Shown here piece after piece: positions 1 through 11,801 of a stretch of DNA of 64,000 nucleotides. The stretch comes from Lachnospiraceae bacterium. GTDB taxonomy: Bacteria; Bacillota; Clostridia; Lachnospirales; Lachnospiraceae. The notes beneath the pieces are model-generated. The model was given only the letters and a program-made list of their open reading frames with translations. It made no database searches and was not told the DNA's origin. Location of the stretch: positions 124,001 to 188,000 of the forward strand of contig SVEY01000003.1 in assembly GCA_015057165.1 (NCBI GenBank). The letters run 5' to 3'. The translations under genes and the position numbers were made by a program. Every line of letters begins with the position of its first letter. Positions within the stretch are counted from its first letter, which is position 1.

Positions 1-641
1 ACAGAACGGATACCACAACAAGCGTAATAATAAATAGCGCCGCGTATTTGCGTGAAATCTTCTTTGTATCCTTCAATGCCTTAAAGAGAAACAGAATCAG
101 GACAATATTTACATACATAAATACATATCCTTGATGAAACAGCATTGCGATACCGCAGAAAATCGGAACAAGCCACTCTAGGAATCCCTGTACAATCAGC
201 ATACAACAGATAAATGTTATTATAACAAGTACCACATCCACTCTGCCGAAATTATGCTCCCCTGCGAACATAGGGAAGTTAAATATTGAAAAGAATACAA
301 TAAGATAGTACATGTACTTCTTATCCTGCTCCTTCGTCTTACGAATAATCTGTAAGAAGAATAACATTAAGACAACGAAGAATATGACAAGAAACACTTT
401 GGACAGCGCATAAATTCCGTCATACGTCATTGTATTAAGCCCTGTAAGCTCTCCTATATAGTTCCAGATAGTTCCGAGTAAACCTCTTGATACAAACCCG
501 TAATCATAAGACAGGGCATAAAGGGTCGTATTCTGCGGAATTATATTCTTATCAAAGCTCCATATTATAAATAGGACTCCGAATATTCCAAGCAATATCA
601 AAAATAAGAAATCTTTACTCTTAAAAAAACTCTTCATCATG
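1..641 (-). CDS. Polytopic membrane protein, paralog 1 of 5 in the tandem array; 3' end runs off the window
   Basis: Manual minus-strand translation from ATG at 641 gives MMKSFFKSKDFLFLILLGIFGVLFIIWSFDKNIIPQNTTLYALSYDYGFVSRGLLGTIWN..., sharing the SYxYGFxSRGLxG, NFGRVD and FHQGYVFMY motifs of the next four ORFs. Absent from the ORF track because it is truncated. Confidence 0.85.
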
Positions 642-645
642 TCTC

Positions 646-1875
646 CTAAATTCCAACAATATTTCTAAACAACACACACAATTGATCGGTAAACTCGGTT
701 ACCGCTATATCCATAAAAGGCACAAAGAGAAGGGGCGTTACAAAAACAAAGGGTCTGTAGAGACTATCCTTAAGCTTTTCTAATCCTTCATCCACGCTTT
801 CTATTATGTCTCTTTCGTTAACAGCATACATAAAGATAAATATCAATAAGAAGTATGATACGCCGGCAAATGTCCATCTGCCGAAATCAACTTTGAATAT
901 ATAATCGGGAAGCAGCGTCAATGGTCCCAAAATAACCGCTAAATATATCAGCTTCCTCTTAATCTCTGTCTGTCTTTTCAGCGTTCTTACAAGCACTTTG
1001 CCCACAAACAAAATATAGGGCGAGAAAAAGACAATGAACATTATTATCTCTATTACATTGCTTAGTCTATATTTTAATTCTTCGTCATGAAGATTTACTC
1101 CCAAAATCTCGGCGCGTAGCAATTCGTCGTGAGGCTTGCCTTCGACTCCCATAGTTCTTGCATGCTCTCTTATCTCGTAGTAATAATCATGGGCTCCGCC
1201 TCTATATATTATCTGGAACCAGAAGAATAACGCAGCGCATATCACAAGTGAAATAATAAGTACCGCAATATATTTACCTCGATTTTTTCCTTCCTTCGTA
1301 AATATCCTGTATAGGAGAAGGACAAGTACCACGTTATAGAACATGAACACATAGCCCTGATGGAATATAACTCCAAGTGCCGTAAGCGGAACAACAAGCC
1401 ATACAAACTTTTCTATGGCAATCAAATAAATCGCCAGAATAGTTGCCAAAAGCATAAACATATCTATTCGTCCAAAGTTCTTTTCTGTTGCGAACATGGT
1501 AATGAAAAATACTGTAAAAATCAGTATTAAATACTGCTGCATTTTCTTGTTGGCAACGCTTGTTCTTCTTAAGAATAACAGCATCATGATTGCAAATGCA
1601 ATATAACAAACAACAGTACATATCACATAGAACTTAAGAGCAACAAAATAATTCCAGATATCCACACCCAGGAGACTTCCCAGAAACTGATATATTGTTC
1701 CTATTAATCCTCTGGATGTAAAACCGTATTTATAAGAAATCGCCAGAATCGAGGTGTTATATGAATTGGCAATCCAGTCGAATGTTCTTATAAAAAGCCC
1801 TATGGTCATAATCCCCCATATAACCAGAAAAGCAAGCATATTGCGTTTTTTCTCGTCCTGTAGAATCCTTCCCAT
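646..1875 (-). CDS. Polytopic membrane protein, tandem paralog 2
   Basis: 409-aa ORF, many hydrophobic segments; motifs YNTSILAISYKYGFTSRGLIGTIYQ, NFGRIDMF, FHQGYVFMFYN, KVDFGRWTF. Confidence 0.9.
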   Translation of the reverse strand: MGRILQDEKKRNMLAFLVIWGIMTIGLFIRTFDWIANSYNTSILAISYKYGFTSRGLIGTIYQFLGSLLGVDIWNYFVALKFYVICTVVCYIAFAIMMLLFLRRTSVANKKMQQYLILIFTVFFITMFATEKNFGRIDMFMLLATILAIYLIAIEKFVWLVVPLTALGVIFHQGYVFMFYNVVLVLLLYRIFTKEGKNRGKYIAVLIISLVICAALFFWFQIIYRGGAHDYYYEIREHARTMGVEGKPHDELLRAEILGVNLHDEELKYRLSNVIEIIMFIVFFSPYILFVGKVLVRTLKRQTEIKRKLIYLAVILGPLTLLPDYIFKVDFGRWTFAGVSYFLLIFIFMYAVNERDIIESVDEGLEKLKDSLYRPFVFVTPLLFVPFMDIAVTEFTDQLCVLFRNIVGI

Positions 1876-1884
1876 AACCTGTCC

Positions 1885-3108
1885 CTACGTTATACTCCTT
1901 ACCAAAATACAAACTCTATCCACCAGCTCCACAATTATAATGTCATTAAAAGGCACAAAGAGCATCGGATAAGCCAGTAAGAGTGGCGTAAACACCTTGC
2001 CACGCACTGTACTTACGTCCCTATGTACTTCTTCTATAAAATCCTTATCTCTAAGAGCAATCATTACTATGAAGACAAGCAGGTAGTAACATACTACCGC
2101 ATACGTCCATCTGCCGAAATCAACCTTGAATAAAAAGTCGGGAAGCATAGTAAGCGAACCGATTCCAAGTGCCAGATATTTCATTTTGTGCCAGAACTTT
2201 TTCTGTTTTAATATAAGTCTTACAAATGTCCTTAAGACAATGAATATATAAGGACACATAAGCACAGTCCAGGCAATTATCTCTTCGACGTTACAATGTC
2301 TGTATTTTCTCTCTTCTTCCGTTAAGTCGATACCCTGTATCTCTGCCCTTATCAAATCCGTATGCGCCTTACCGTTCCTGCCTACAAGCTTGGCATTCTC
2401 CAGAATCTCATTGAAATACTCATGTGCTCCGCCTCTGAAAAAAATCTGAAACCATAAGAACAGCACTGAACAAACCACAATTGAAAGTACCATAATAATT
2501 ATATACTTTCGCCTCTTGTCCTTGTCAGAATCTATAATCTTTACAAACAATATTACAAGGACGATATTATAGAACATAAACACATAGCCTTGATGGAACA
2601 TAACTCCTATTGCGCTAAGGGGAATAACCAGCCACTGCCCCTTCTCTATTAAGAGTAGGAATACAGCCACAAGGCTTGATGATAGCATAAAGATATCTAC
2701 CCTTCCAAAATTAAATTCGCAAGCAAAAGTAGGCACAGTAAAAACCGTAAGAAGAAGGATAAGGTACTGTACTATTTTTTTCTCGTCCTTGGCGGTTCTT
2801 CTAAGAGCGATAATTAAGACAAGAGCAAACAGTCCATAGAAAATTGCAGTACAAAGCAGGTAGAAATTCCTGGCGGCTCCGTATGTCCATATATCTACTC
2901 CGAGAAGCTGTCCGACGGTTTGGTATATTGTTCCCACAAGACCCCTTGAGGTAAATCCGTATTTATATGATATAGCAAGAAGTGATGTATTATATGTCTT
3001 ACACCAATGTACATACCATGTCAAAAACAATCCAACCGTAAGTATTGCCCACAAAAATCCGAATATTAAATTGTTCCTTTTTCTGTCGTCTTCAAATATT
3101 TTCTTCAT
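1885..3108 (-). CDS. Polytopic membrane protein, tandem paralog 3
   Basis: 407-aa ORF with the same motif set as neighbours. Confidence 0.9.
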   Translation of the reverse strand: MKKIFEDDRKRNNLIFGFLWAILTVGLFLTWYVHWCKTYNTSLLAISYKYGFTSRGLVGTIYQTVGQLLGVDIWTYGAARNFYLLCTAIFYGLFALVLIIALRRTAKDEKKIVQYLILLLTVFTVPTFACEFNFGRVDIFMLSSSLVAVFLLLIEKGQWLVIPLSAIGVMFHQGYVFMFYNIVLVILFVKIIDSDKDKRRKYIIIMVLSIVVCSVLFLWFQIFFRGGAHEYFNEILENAKLVGRNGKAHTDLIRAEIQGIDLTEEERKYRHCNVEEIIAWTVLMCPYIFIVLRTFVRLILKQKKFWHKMKYLALGIGSLTMLPDFLFKVDFGRWTYAVVCYYLLVFIVMIALRDKDFIEEVHRDVSTVRGKVFTPLLLAYPMLFVPFNDIIIVELVDRVCILVRSIT

Positions 3109-3116
3109 AATAATCG

Positions 3117-4349
3117 TTATCTAAACAACCATCCCGGTAAGAATATATCACAAAGTCGTAGTGTTATATCCGATATGAACCAATCCGAGAAGGGCATAAA
3201 AATCAAAGGATAAACTATTAAAACTTTTCCAAAACTGATTCTCTCGTTTACAGTCTGTTTTACACCATTAAATACTTCCATTGTCTTCTTGTCCTTCATA
3301 ACAATCAGGCAGATGACAATCAATATGTAGTAGAAGAATGTGTAATATGCATATCTTCCGTAGTCAACCTTAAGTATCATCTCCGGCAGAAGCGTAAGAC
3401 CTCCCAGCACAACGGAAAGGTATCCCAATAATCGTACACCTTTTTCTCCTCTAAGCAGTCTCTTGGCGAAGATAACAAAAATAATTATATACGGACAAAA
3501 TGTTATTAAGAAAAACGGAAGCTCCCTTAAATTGATTATGTGATACTTAATCTCCTCCTCGAACACACCCTGTCCTAAAATCTCATGATTAAGAATGGTT
3601 TCATTATAATCATTTCCGCTTTTGGAAAGCTTCATGCTGGTATTTATTAATTCTTCAACAACTCCCTCGCCTGCCGTATGACTGAAGAATTCGAAGAACA
3701 GGAACAATATGCTTATCTCGGCAAACGTAATTATAAAATATATCAAATACCTTCTTCTTGTCTTGTTATCTTCATCTGTCATCGCCTTAAAGAACAAAAG
3801 AACAAGTATGAGATTGGCGTTTGTAAATGTGAATCCCTGATGAATACACATACATACTCCAATCAGAGGAATTACAAGCCAAGGTATCTTATCTTCCAAA
3901 ACCAATACTACGGATATGAGAAGAAGTATAATAAAATATATATCTATTCTTCCCAAGTTCTCCGGTGTCCAGAAGTTGGAGAATGTAAATACGCTGAAAA
4001 ATGCAATAAGCATCCTAACGTTATGTAAATTGTCTTTACTGCATTTGCTTAAGCAATAGTAATAGAACAGGAAAATTACCATTAGAAGCACTACAGTCAT
4101 TATTATCGAGAAATAATAAAGGTTCTGATACGTCATCAAATCAAAGGGTAATATCTTATCAAGAAGCTGATAGACTGAACCTAAAAATCCCCTCGAAATA
4201 AAACCATACTTATATGAGAAGGAATAAAGCGTAGAGTTATAGTGACTCATATTGCTTCCAAAGTCTTTCAGAAAGCAAAGTATTGCAAATACAAATAGCA
4301 TCAAAAGAAATATTATGTTTTGTTTTCTGGAATTGCTATTCATTAACAC
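3117..4349 (-). CDS. Polytopic membrane protein, tandem paralog 4
   Basis: 410-aa ORF; SYKYGFISRGFLGSVYQ, NLGRIDIYF, KVDYGRYAY. Confidence 0.9.
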   Translation of the reverse strand: MLMNSNSRKQNIIFLLMLFVFAILCFLKDFGSNMSHYNSTLYSFSYKYGFISRGFLGSVYQLLDKILPFDLMTYQNLYYFSIIMTVVLLMVIFLFYYYCLSKCSKDNLHNVRMLIAFFSVFTFSNFWTPENLGRIDIYFIILLLISVVLVLEDKIPWLVIPLIGVCMCIHQGFTFTNANLILVLLFFKAMTDEDNKTRRRYLIYFIITFAEISILFLFFEFFSHTAGEGVVEELINTSMKLSKSGNDYNETILNHEILGQGVFEEEIKYHIINLRELPFFLITFCPYIIIFVIFAKRLLRGEKGVRLLGYLSVVLGGLTLLPEMILKVDYGRYAYYTFFYYILIVICLIVMKDKKTMEVFNGVKQTVNERISFGKVLIVYPLIFMPFSDWFISDITLRLCDIFLPGWLFR

Positions 4350-4356
4350 AAATCTC

Positions 4357-5595
4357 CTAGTCTACCCACAAATGTAAGAGATTATTATTCAAATCCCCCG
4401 CAAGATGTGCTGATACCATACTTATATTAACATCCCACATAGGCGTAACCATTAACGGCAGGACATAGAATATAACCACGTAGGGCTTATCTTTAATCCT
4501 TTCTGTTTCGTAAGACAGTACAGTAATAATCTGCTTATCTTTGACCGCAATCAAAAATGCAAAAATTAAAATATAATATACTATTATTGAGAACATCCAA
4601 CGTCCGTAATCTACCTTGAGAATCAAATTAGGTACTATTGTAACAACACCCATAGCCAATATAATGTACTTTAGCTTGTCAATCTTCTTCGTCGATTCTC
4701 TTACTACATTTATAAATATTCGTATTACCAATATAATATATGGCAGCATTATTAGTGCAAATATAGGGAACTCAACAAAGTTTTTCAAGTGGTGTTCCCA
4801 TTCGGAAATTGTGGGGTCTATCCCCAGTATCTCATGCTGCAAAAGCGCTTCATGGTAGCCTTCGTCTTCTTTGGAGAGCATTATTGCCTCTTCAACCACA
4901 TTATTGTATACATTCACATCCGTTGTATGGGCGAAGAAATTAAGGTATAGAAATAATGCCGATGCCCCTGCAAATGATAATACAAATAGAATAATGTACT
5001 TTATTCGACCCTTTTTGTCCGATTCAAGAAATCTGTATATCAAAATCACCAGCGTTACGTTAAAGAACATAAATACATACGCCTGGTGAAACATTACGGC
5101 AAAGCAGGAAAGGGGAACAATTAACCACTCTGCTTTTCTCCACATCAAAATCAAGACGCTTAACACTGCTGTCATTACAAGATAGATGTCCACTCTTCCA
5201 AAATTATATGAATTGGAAAAGAAGGGTACGGAGAATACAACAATAAGAATCGTTACTATCTGAATATGTCTGTAGTTGTCCTCATTGGATTTATATATAA
5301 TATAAAAACAAAACAACCAGACAAGTATCATAAATAATGCAGTAACAGCCTGTGAATACCTTAGCACTCCGTTGTAATTCATAATATCAAAGGGAAGGAA
5401 TTTGTCCACCATGCGAAATATGCTTCCGCTTAATCCCCTTGAAACAAAACCGTATTTATATGACAAAGCAAAGATAGATGAATTATATGAATTGACATAT
5501 CCGCCGTAATCTCTCAGGAAAAGAAGTGCCTCCAAAGCGGCAAGCAGTCCCAAAAGATAGGCTTTCTTCTTCTTAAGCTCCATGAATTTCTCCAA
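4357..5595 (-). CDS. Polytopic membrane protein, tandem paralog 5
   Basis: 412-aa ORF; SYKYGFVSRGLSGSIFR, NFGRVDIYL, FHQAYVFMFFN, KVDYGRWMF. Confidence 0.9.
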   Translation of the reverse strand: MEKFMELKKKKAYLLGLLAALEALLFLRDYGGYVNSYNSSIFALSYKYGFVSRGLSGSIFRMVDKFLPFDIMNYNGVLRYSQAVTALFMILVWLFCFYIIYKSNEDNYRHIQIVTILIVVFSVPFFSNSYNFGRVDIYLVMTAVLSVLILMWRKAEWLIVPLSCFAVMFHQAYVFMFFNVTLVILIYRFLESDKKGRIKYIILFVLSFAGASALFLYLNFFAHTTDVNVYNNVVEEAIMLSKEDEGYHEALLQHEILGIDPTISEWEHHLKNFVEFPIFALIMLPYIILVIRIFINVVRESTKKIDKLKYIILAMGVVTIVPNLILKVDYGRWMFSIIVYYILIFAFLIAVKDKQIITVLSYETERIKDKPYVVIFYVLPLMVTPMWDVNISMVSAHLAGDLNNNLLHLWVD

Positions 5596-5605
5596 TAATC
5601 TTAAA

Positions 5606-7177
5606 TTAATGCCTGAATCTATTTATTCCATTCGCAAAAATATACGCAACAAATACAGGTAGAAGCGAGAACAAATATCTTGCGTTTGTTTCAAACAATG
5701 TAAGGAAAACAAATAGTCCGAGAATCGTAATTCCCGTAACTACAGTAACAAAGTCTGATTGGGGCAGCGTCTCCTTTGCAATGCACATTATTAATGATCT
5801 TACAAAGCAAAGAATTAAAACTATATACCATATTATCTGAGCTATGTTGGCAAAAGCCGAGAAATTCTCTCCGCCCTGTGAAAATGCATTTTCAGCTCTT
5901 AATATATTATCTCCTCCTACATAGTAGAAGCTTCGAAGCGCCTTCCCAAGGGCTGAATCGTTTTCATACATCTGTTTTACAAATCCCGCTTCCTTGCCCC
6001 ATCCCAAGACACCGTTGGCATAGTTAAGATATGTCTTGTTGCATACATGCTTAATATATTGAAAGGGGAACATTTCCTTGTACCGTTCAATAACCTTCTC
6101 TATGTCGGCGCTGGATTTTTCCTCTTTACTTGTAAAGCTGCAGGTGTAGTCATCATCCATGCCATTATATTGTCCAACCATATTATAATTGGAGCCCAAT
6201 AGCAAATAGTGAGCCATTGGCATGACTGCATTATCATTAGCCTTGTAATCAATGGTTTTGTAAAGTATCGCTCTTGTTAGCAATACAACTGCCACTGCAG
6301 CAAGGACTCCTATCAGTATTTTAACAAATGACTTTAGCTTGTCTTGTTTTCTTATTATCTGAATCAATTCATAAATTGCTATTGCAAATAATATAAACAG
6401 ATTGGTGGGTTTAATCCCGTAGGCAATACCCGGCAGTATTACTACAAGAACAGGCTTAAGAAACCACACGACTTTCGAATCTCTGATAGCCAAATATATG
6501 TATAGACTGCATATAGGAATCAGAACGGAAAAAATATCCGAATAGGGCGCTATCAGCCAGGGCGATAATCCGAACAGAAGCACACTAAGTACATATGCCA
6601 CATACCCCCAAATTCGTTTTTTCGATACCCTGTATACAACAAGTGACGTCATAAGAACAGATGCATTGTTAAGAATCACTCCAAAGTATACTAATGCTTT
6701 ATACCCGTCAAATCCTATATACTTTCCAATTGATACAAAAGCAATTGTAAGTACATACATGAAAATATTGTTGGGGTTTTTCTCGAAGTAATGTCTGTGG
6801 AACTCGTCCAAATTATTGTCAACATACTGCTGCGCCGCTTCTTTTAGATAGGACACATCCCATCCCACCTCAAAGAAGATGTTCTCTACGATAATAATCT
6901 GCAAGGTTAAAAGTACCAATGTCGCTACAATTAGAAAAATAAAGAAACGTCTTCTATTCTCTGTAACTTCTCTTTTGGCAAGCTTATATCCGAAGATAAC
7001 TATAACGCCTGCGATTATTAATCCCACCAGAAACAATATCCATTTGGAAACAGAAAAGTCATAGTACACCCAGTATTGGTCTCTTCTGTTCATTAACAGA
7101 TTAGTTCCTATAATGAACAGAAACACAAGCGATAGTAATCCGTATATGATTTTATTAATAACATTTAATCCCTTCAT
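5606..7177 (-). CDS. GT39/ArnT-like (GT-C) polytopic membrane protein
   Basis: 523-aa multi-TM ORF; VGWDVSYLKEAAQQYV...HRHYFEKNPNNIFMYVL first-loop arrangement typical of GT-C glycosyltransferases. Confidence 0.6.
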   Translation of the reverse strand: MKGLNVINKIIYGLLSLVFLFIIGTNLLMNRRDQYWVYYDFSVSKWILFLVGLIIAGVIVIFGYKLAKREVTENRRRFFIFLIVATLVLLTLQIIIVENIFFEVGWDVSYLKEAAQQYVDNNLDEFHRHYFEKNPNNIFMYVLTIAFVSIGKYIGFDGYKALVYFGVILNNASVLMTSLVVYRVSKKRIWGYVAYVLSVLLFGLSPWLIAPYSDIFSVLIPICSLYIYLAIRDSKVVWFLKPVLVVILPGIAYGIKPTNLFILFAIAIYELIQIIRKQDKLKSFVKILIGVLAAVAVVLLTRAILYKTIDYKANDNAVMPMAHYLLLGSNYNMVGQYNGMDDDYTCSFTSKEEKSSADIEKVIERYKEMFPFQYIKHVCNKTYLNYANGVLGWGKEAGFVKQMYENDSALGKALRSFYYVGGDNILRAENAFSQGGENFSAFANIAQIIWYIVLILCFVRSLIMCIAKETLPQSDFVTVVTGITILGLFVFLTLFETNARYLFSLLPVFVAYIFANGINRFRH

Positions 7178-7223
7178 TTACGACATTGTGTAACCATTTT
7201 TTGTGGATACTTTTCCCCTTCTT

Positions 7224-8768
7224 CTATTGTTCGTGGTATTCTGCCTCCGTATTAACCGACCATACATTTGTGTGGTCATTTACATTGTTTTTAATATTTT
7301 TTACTGCCTCAAAGGATGTACACATGGAGTGATCCATATTATTATATCTATGCTGTCCATTTCTTCCCACGCATATGAGATTTGGAAATCCCGCTAAATA
7401 TTTCTTTATTTCATCTATATGCTCATATGTATCAAAGTATGCTGGATACGCCTTTTTTACACGCTCTACATGTGTGTCAAGTAAATCTTTTTTAGATTCT
7501 ACTAATCCCATTCTAATTATTTCTTTAGCACCAAGCTTAGCAATTTCTTTGTTTGGCATATTCCAGAAATCATCACCTTCATCACAAAAATATTCCAAGC
7601 CTAACCACACAGTATTATATGGATCCTTCACCATATATGGAGACCAGTTGTTATATACTTGAAATCTTCCCATTGTAACATTACGGTCATGAACATATAC
7701 CCAGTTATCCGGTATAATATCATTTAATGTAGGGATATTTGTTTTATTCTTTAATTTTAATTTCTTAACAAGAACACCTACGGTTACATAATCTCTATAA
7801 GGCAAGCCTTCTGCAATCTTACGAACTGATGTTGGAACATCGTTCATTCCAACAACCAAATCCTTAAGAGGCATTGAAGAAATTACATAATCACAGTCAA
7901 TGAACTTTTTCTCATTATTTTCTACAATATTTACACCTACAGCTTTACCTTCTTTAGTGCAAACATTTTCTACCTTTGTATTTGTTACAATTGTTCCGCC
8001 ATTTTTAATGATTTCTTGAGCTGTTATTTCCCAGATTTGACCTGGTCCCAATTTAGGATAGGAGAATTCTTCTATCAGAGACGTTTCAACGTGACGATCC
8101 TTTTTCCCCACTTTCTTTTGGAATATATCCTTAAGAATTGCCATTATTGATAATCCTTTTACACGCTGTGCTCCCCATTCAGGAGAAATCTCAGAAGGAT
8201 GTCTACCCCACAAATTTTCTGTATATTTTTCAAAGAACATCTCATATAGTTTCTTTCCAAATCTGTTTATATAGAAATCTTCTAATGATTCTTCTTTTCT
8301 CTTAAAGATTGTTCCTCTTAAATAACTAAAACCAACAACAATTGTTGTCAAAACTCCCATGTTCTTTATTGTTTCAAACTTTAATGAAATAGGATAATCA
8401 AAGAACTTCTGCTTGAAGAAAATACGCGAAAGACGGTTTCTCTTAAGCATTACCCTATCTTCTTTGTTTGGGTCTGGACCATTTTTTACTATATTTCCTT
8501 TTCTGGAAAGCTCTCTATCATCAAAAGATAGTGCACCCTGGGTAGGCATCATTTCTTCCCACCACTCATTAACCTCATCAACTTTAGAAAAGAATCTATG
8601 GCCACCCATATCCATTCTATTTCCCTTATAGTTTACAGTTCGTGAGATGCCTCCAAAAGTTCTACTCTCCTCGTAAACAACTACATCATATTCATCCTTT
8701 TGTTTAGACAGCTCGTAAGCTGCTGTAAGACCTGCTGGACCTGCTCCAATTACTACTACTTTTTTCAT
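7224..8768 (-). CDS. FAD-dependent oxidoreductase, UDP-galactopyranose-mutase/HemY-like
   Basis: N-terminal [20 protein letters not shown] dinucleotide fold; [17 protein letters not shown]; start moved to the ATG at 8768 with ggagaaagg upstream (ORF track uses 8786). Confidence 0.75.
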   Translation of the reverse strand: MKKVVVIGAGPAGLTAAYELSKQKDEYDVVVYEESRTFGGISRTVNYKGNRMDMGGHRFFSKVDEVNEWWEEMMPTQGALSFDDRELSRKGNIVKNGPDPNKEDRVMLKRNRLSRIFFKQKFFDYPISLKFETIKNMGVLTTIVVGFSYLRGTIFKRKEESLEDFYINRFGKKLYEMFFEKYTENLWGRHPSEISPEWGAQRVKGLSIMAILKDIFQKKVGKKDRHVETSLIEEFSYPKLGPGQIWEITAQEIIKNGGTIVTNTKVENVCTKEGKAVGVNIVENNEKKFIDCDYVISSMPLKDLVVGMNDVPTSVRKIAEGLPYRDYVTVGVLVKKLKLKNKTNIPTLNDIIPDNWVYVHDRNVTMGRFQVYNNWSPYMVKDPYNTVWLGLEYFCDEGDDFWNMPNKEIAKLGAKEIIRMGLVESKKDLLDTHVERVKKAYPAYFDTYEHIDEIKKYLAGFPNLICVGRNGQHRYNNMDHSMCTSFEAVKNIKNNVNDHTNVWSVNTEAEYHEQ

Positions 8769-9805
8769 GCCTTTCTCCATAACCATTTTTTAATAACCAT
8801 AACCAGATTTCCCACAACTATAGCGCCGAACAACGTGATAAAAAATCTCATTATATATGCACCAAAAACTCCTATTCCCGTTGTATACAATTCTGGAAAA
8901 TAATTTGCAACAACAAACAAAAACACGTAATTTATACTATCAGAATATAAATATAAATCAAATGAAATGTTTCCTATTTTTTCAAATAATGTCCATTGTT
9001 TTTTTTCTAAGAATAGGGTTACATATAATATAAATAACGAACCCACGATACCTGTAATTATAGTATAAATATACTGATAAAAACCTTCATAAATAAAGTG
9101 TTTTCCTATGAAAAATACTACAACATATACAATTCCTGCTAATATTCCTTTAAGTAAAAATAGTTTTCCTTTTTCAATTCTAGACCTTAAGTATTTTTCA
9201 AAAAGAACACCAAAGAAAAACCATATACCATATTGCAGTGATAAAAACGTCATATTTCCCTTTACAAAGTATCCTGCAACAAAGCAGACAATGGCAATTA
9301 ATATACTTATTTTACTTATATCAAAATACTCAATAAAAGCAACGACTACAAATATAATAAATAAAACAACAATAAACCAAAGATGGCTATTACCAAATAA
9401 CAATAATTGGCCTAATATTGCGTCCTTTATGCCATTAGTAAAGTATCCGCTTATGTATTTTAATGGTATCTGCCAAAAAATAGTGACCAAAACAAATGGT
9501 ATCAGAAGCCGTTTCGCCTTTTTCAAAATAAAGGCACCTACTTCCTTTATGGTGCTTATTTCTTTTCTTGTATACATATATACAGCACCAGAAAGCATCA
9601 TAAATAATGGCATATGAAATCCATATATCATATCTACAAATAATTGCAGTCCATTGTTGACCTTCATTGCTTCATTGCCTTGAATTAAATCAAAATATGA
9701 AAGGCTACCATATTCACTTCCTGCCGCCATATACAGGCTGTGTCCTAATAACACTAGCAATATAACAACACCGCGTAGGTACTGATAAATACTAATTTTT
9801 TTCAT
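8765..9805 (-). CDS. Acyltransferase 3 family membrane protein
   Basis: [17 protein letters not shown]...[16 protein letters not shown]. Confidence 0.8.
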   Translation of the reverse strand: MKKISIYQYLRGVVILLVLLGHSLYMAAGSEYGSLSYFDLIQGNEAMKVNNGLQLFVDMIYGFHMPLFMMLSGAVYMYTRKEISTIKEVGAFILKKAKRLLIPFVLVTIFWQIPLKYISGYFTNGIKDAILGQLLLFGNSHLWFIVVLFIIFVVVAFIEYFDISKISILIAIVCFVAGYFVKGNMTFLSLQYGIWFFFGVLFEKYLRSRIEKGKLFLLKGILAGIVYVVVFFIGKHFIYEGFYQYIYTIITGIVGSLFILYVTLFLEKKQWTLFEKIGNISFDLYLYSDSINYVFLFVVANYFPELYTTGIGVFGAYIMRFFITLFGAIVVGNLVMVIKKWLWRKA

Positions 9806-9814
9806 GTTTTCTCT

Positions 9815-11800
9815 CTACATCCTAAACAAAATCTCTAAAGAATAATACAAATTAGGATTCCTTAAATACAACCCATTTTGAATGTTTGGAATCAATATAG
9901 CAACTACTTGAATAAAAAAGCTTACGAGTGCTGCACCACTAACCAAAAAGTGTTTGATTCGAACTTCAGAATTCTTTGTATTATTAGTGCTCCAAAATGA
10001 AACTATCACACCTATGATTACAAATATAAATGTAAAGTCATACATATAGCGCGTTGTTATTCCTGCCATCCATATATCTGCTAATACAATTACACACCCT
10101 ATTACAAATAAAAAGATACCGAACTTCTTCAACTCACCCTTCTTATTTGCAGAAAAAATTCCTAGGGAAAGGATGCTTAGAGGGAATAACCATATCATTC
10201 CCCCATACATATCATGTAAATAAAAATATCCCAGATAATCTGATGACAAATCCCTTAGCTGTAAATATGGAAAATGATCAACAATTGGAATAGGTGCAAA
10301 TACATATTCCCAAATTCCCTGAATAAACTTAACACCCGATCCAACCTGGTGCGTCATATCTACTCCAGTAAAATTATACTTTGCGCCAAATTCAAATATA
10401 GAATCAAAGCGAAGATAATTATATATCATCAAACCAAGAGCAACTACTATTATTGGAAGTGAAATGGCAAGCAAGTTCCACTTTCCTTTGCCAGAAAAGA
10501 ATCTTGAACTCTTAATGTCTTCAAAGAAAATTGCAAAGCCTGCTAATATTAAAAGGGCCAAATGAGGACGGCAGCCTGCAACTAATGCCATACATATACT
10601 TCCTAATACAAGCAAAGGCTTTGATATTTTGCCATTACCATCAGAAGATAGGAACCAAAATGATAACCCCCAGAAAACAAATGCTATGGCAGATAATATT
10701 GCAAGAGAATAAGTGTTTCCAGGATATACTAAAGCAATACCCCCTGCTGACATCAATAGGGCAATATCTGCCAGTAAAAACTTTCCTAAGGAAATCTTTA
10801 GATGATACCTTTTTATCAAAGAATTCAAAAAGACGAATATTCCAACAAATAAAAATACACCAAAAGCAAAAACCACCTGATATGTCTTCAATACTATTCC
10901 AGTTATCAGATATATAGGCAAATATACCAGGAGTACAGGAACTATTCCAAAATAAACATAATAATTATGGTCGTAATATGCTATGTCAAATAAATAATTA
11001 CCACCCGCTTCTATTCTGCTATAAAAATCATATGGATTATCAATTTGATCTAACTCTGGTGCTATCTCATAATCCAAATGCAAATGACCTTCAGCCAATG
11101 ACTTTGTTAGCATTTCATATTGTCTTGTAGGCTCTGGATCTGTAAGCCATGCATTATATGATGCATTACATTTTAACATCCCTAAAATAAACAATATATA
11201 ACATACAAAAAGCAATGCCATTATCACTAATTGACCTTTGCTTTTTAGAGAAAAATCTTTTTTAAAAATAAAAGAATTTTTTCTAAATAAATAAATACTT
11301 CCAAAAAATACAAACAATACAATTAATCTTATAAAAGAAAAATCAAAAGGTCTTTTTTCGTTTATGCCTAAAGCATTTACAACAAGCTCCCCTTTATCCT
11401 TAGAAGACATCTCAACCTTGATTTTTTCACTATCGCCAGACAAATGTAATCGTAAATATTTACTTTGTTCATTATCGCTTACTATTTTACTTTCGGGCAA
11501 TTCATAATACGTGGAGTCTGCAGCATCTGTTTTTGAGACAATAACATCTATAGGCGCCCCACTAATCACCTCAGAATCCTCATCACACAGATTTACATCT
11601 AAGAATAAATTATCAACATGTTGATTAATATCACTCATCTCTATAATTAGTGAGTCATCTTCCACTGTGTATTCTGGTTTAAAGGATGCTTCTTCGAAGG
11701 ACAATGATTCTATTGCGCGGAAATTGAAAAACAAAACTTCAATTGCAACACATATAATAACTATTAATATCCAGCCAAGTATTTCTTTCTTTAACTTCAT
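9815..11800 (-). CDS. Polytopic membrane protein, GT-C glycosyltransferase-like
   Basis: 661 aa; N-terminal TM, extracytoplasmic segment, then many TM helices. Confidence 0.5.
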   Translation of the reverse strand: MKLKKEILGWILIVIICVAIEVLFFNFRAIESLSFEEASFKPEYTVEDDSLIIEMSDINQHVDNLFLDVNLCDEDSEVISGAPIDVIVSKTDAADSTYYELPESKIVSDNEQSKYLRLHLSGDSEKIKVEMSSKDKGELVVNALGINEKRPFDFSFIRLIVLFVFFGSIYLFRKNSFIFKKDFSLKSKGQLVIMALLFVCYILFILGMLKCNASYNAWLTDPEPTRQYEMLTKSLAEGHLHLDYEIAPELDQIDNPYDFYSRIEAGGNYLFDIAYYDHNYYVYFGIVPVLLVYLPIYLITGIVLKTYQVVFAFGVFLFVGIFVFLNSLIKRYHLKISLGKFLLADIALLMSAGGIALVYPGNTYSLAILSAIAFVFWGLSFWFLSSDGNGKISKPLLVLGSICMALVAGCRPHLALLILAGFAIFFEDIKSSRFFSGKGKWNLLAISLPIIVVALGLMIYNYLRFDSIFEFGAKYNFTGVDMTHQVGSGVKFIQGIWEYVFAPIPIVDHFPYLQLRDLSSDYLGYFYLHDMYGGMIWLFPLSILSLGIFSANKKGELKKFGIFLFVIGCVIVLADIWMAGITTRYMYDFTFIFVIIGVIVSFWSTNNTKNSEVRIKHFLVSGAALVSFFIQVVAILIPNIQNGLYLRNPNLYYSLEILFRM

Positions 11801-11801
11801 T

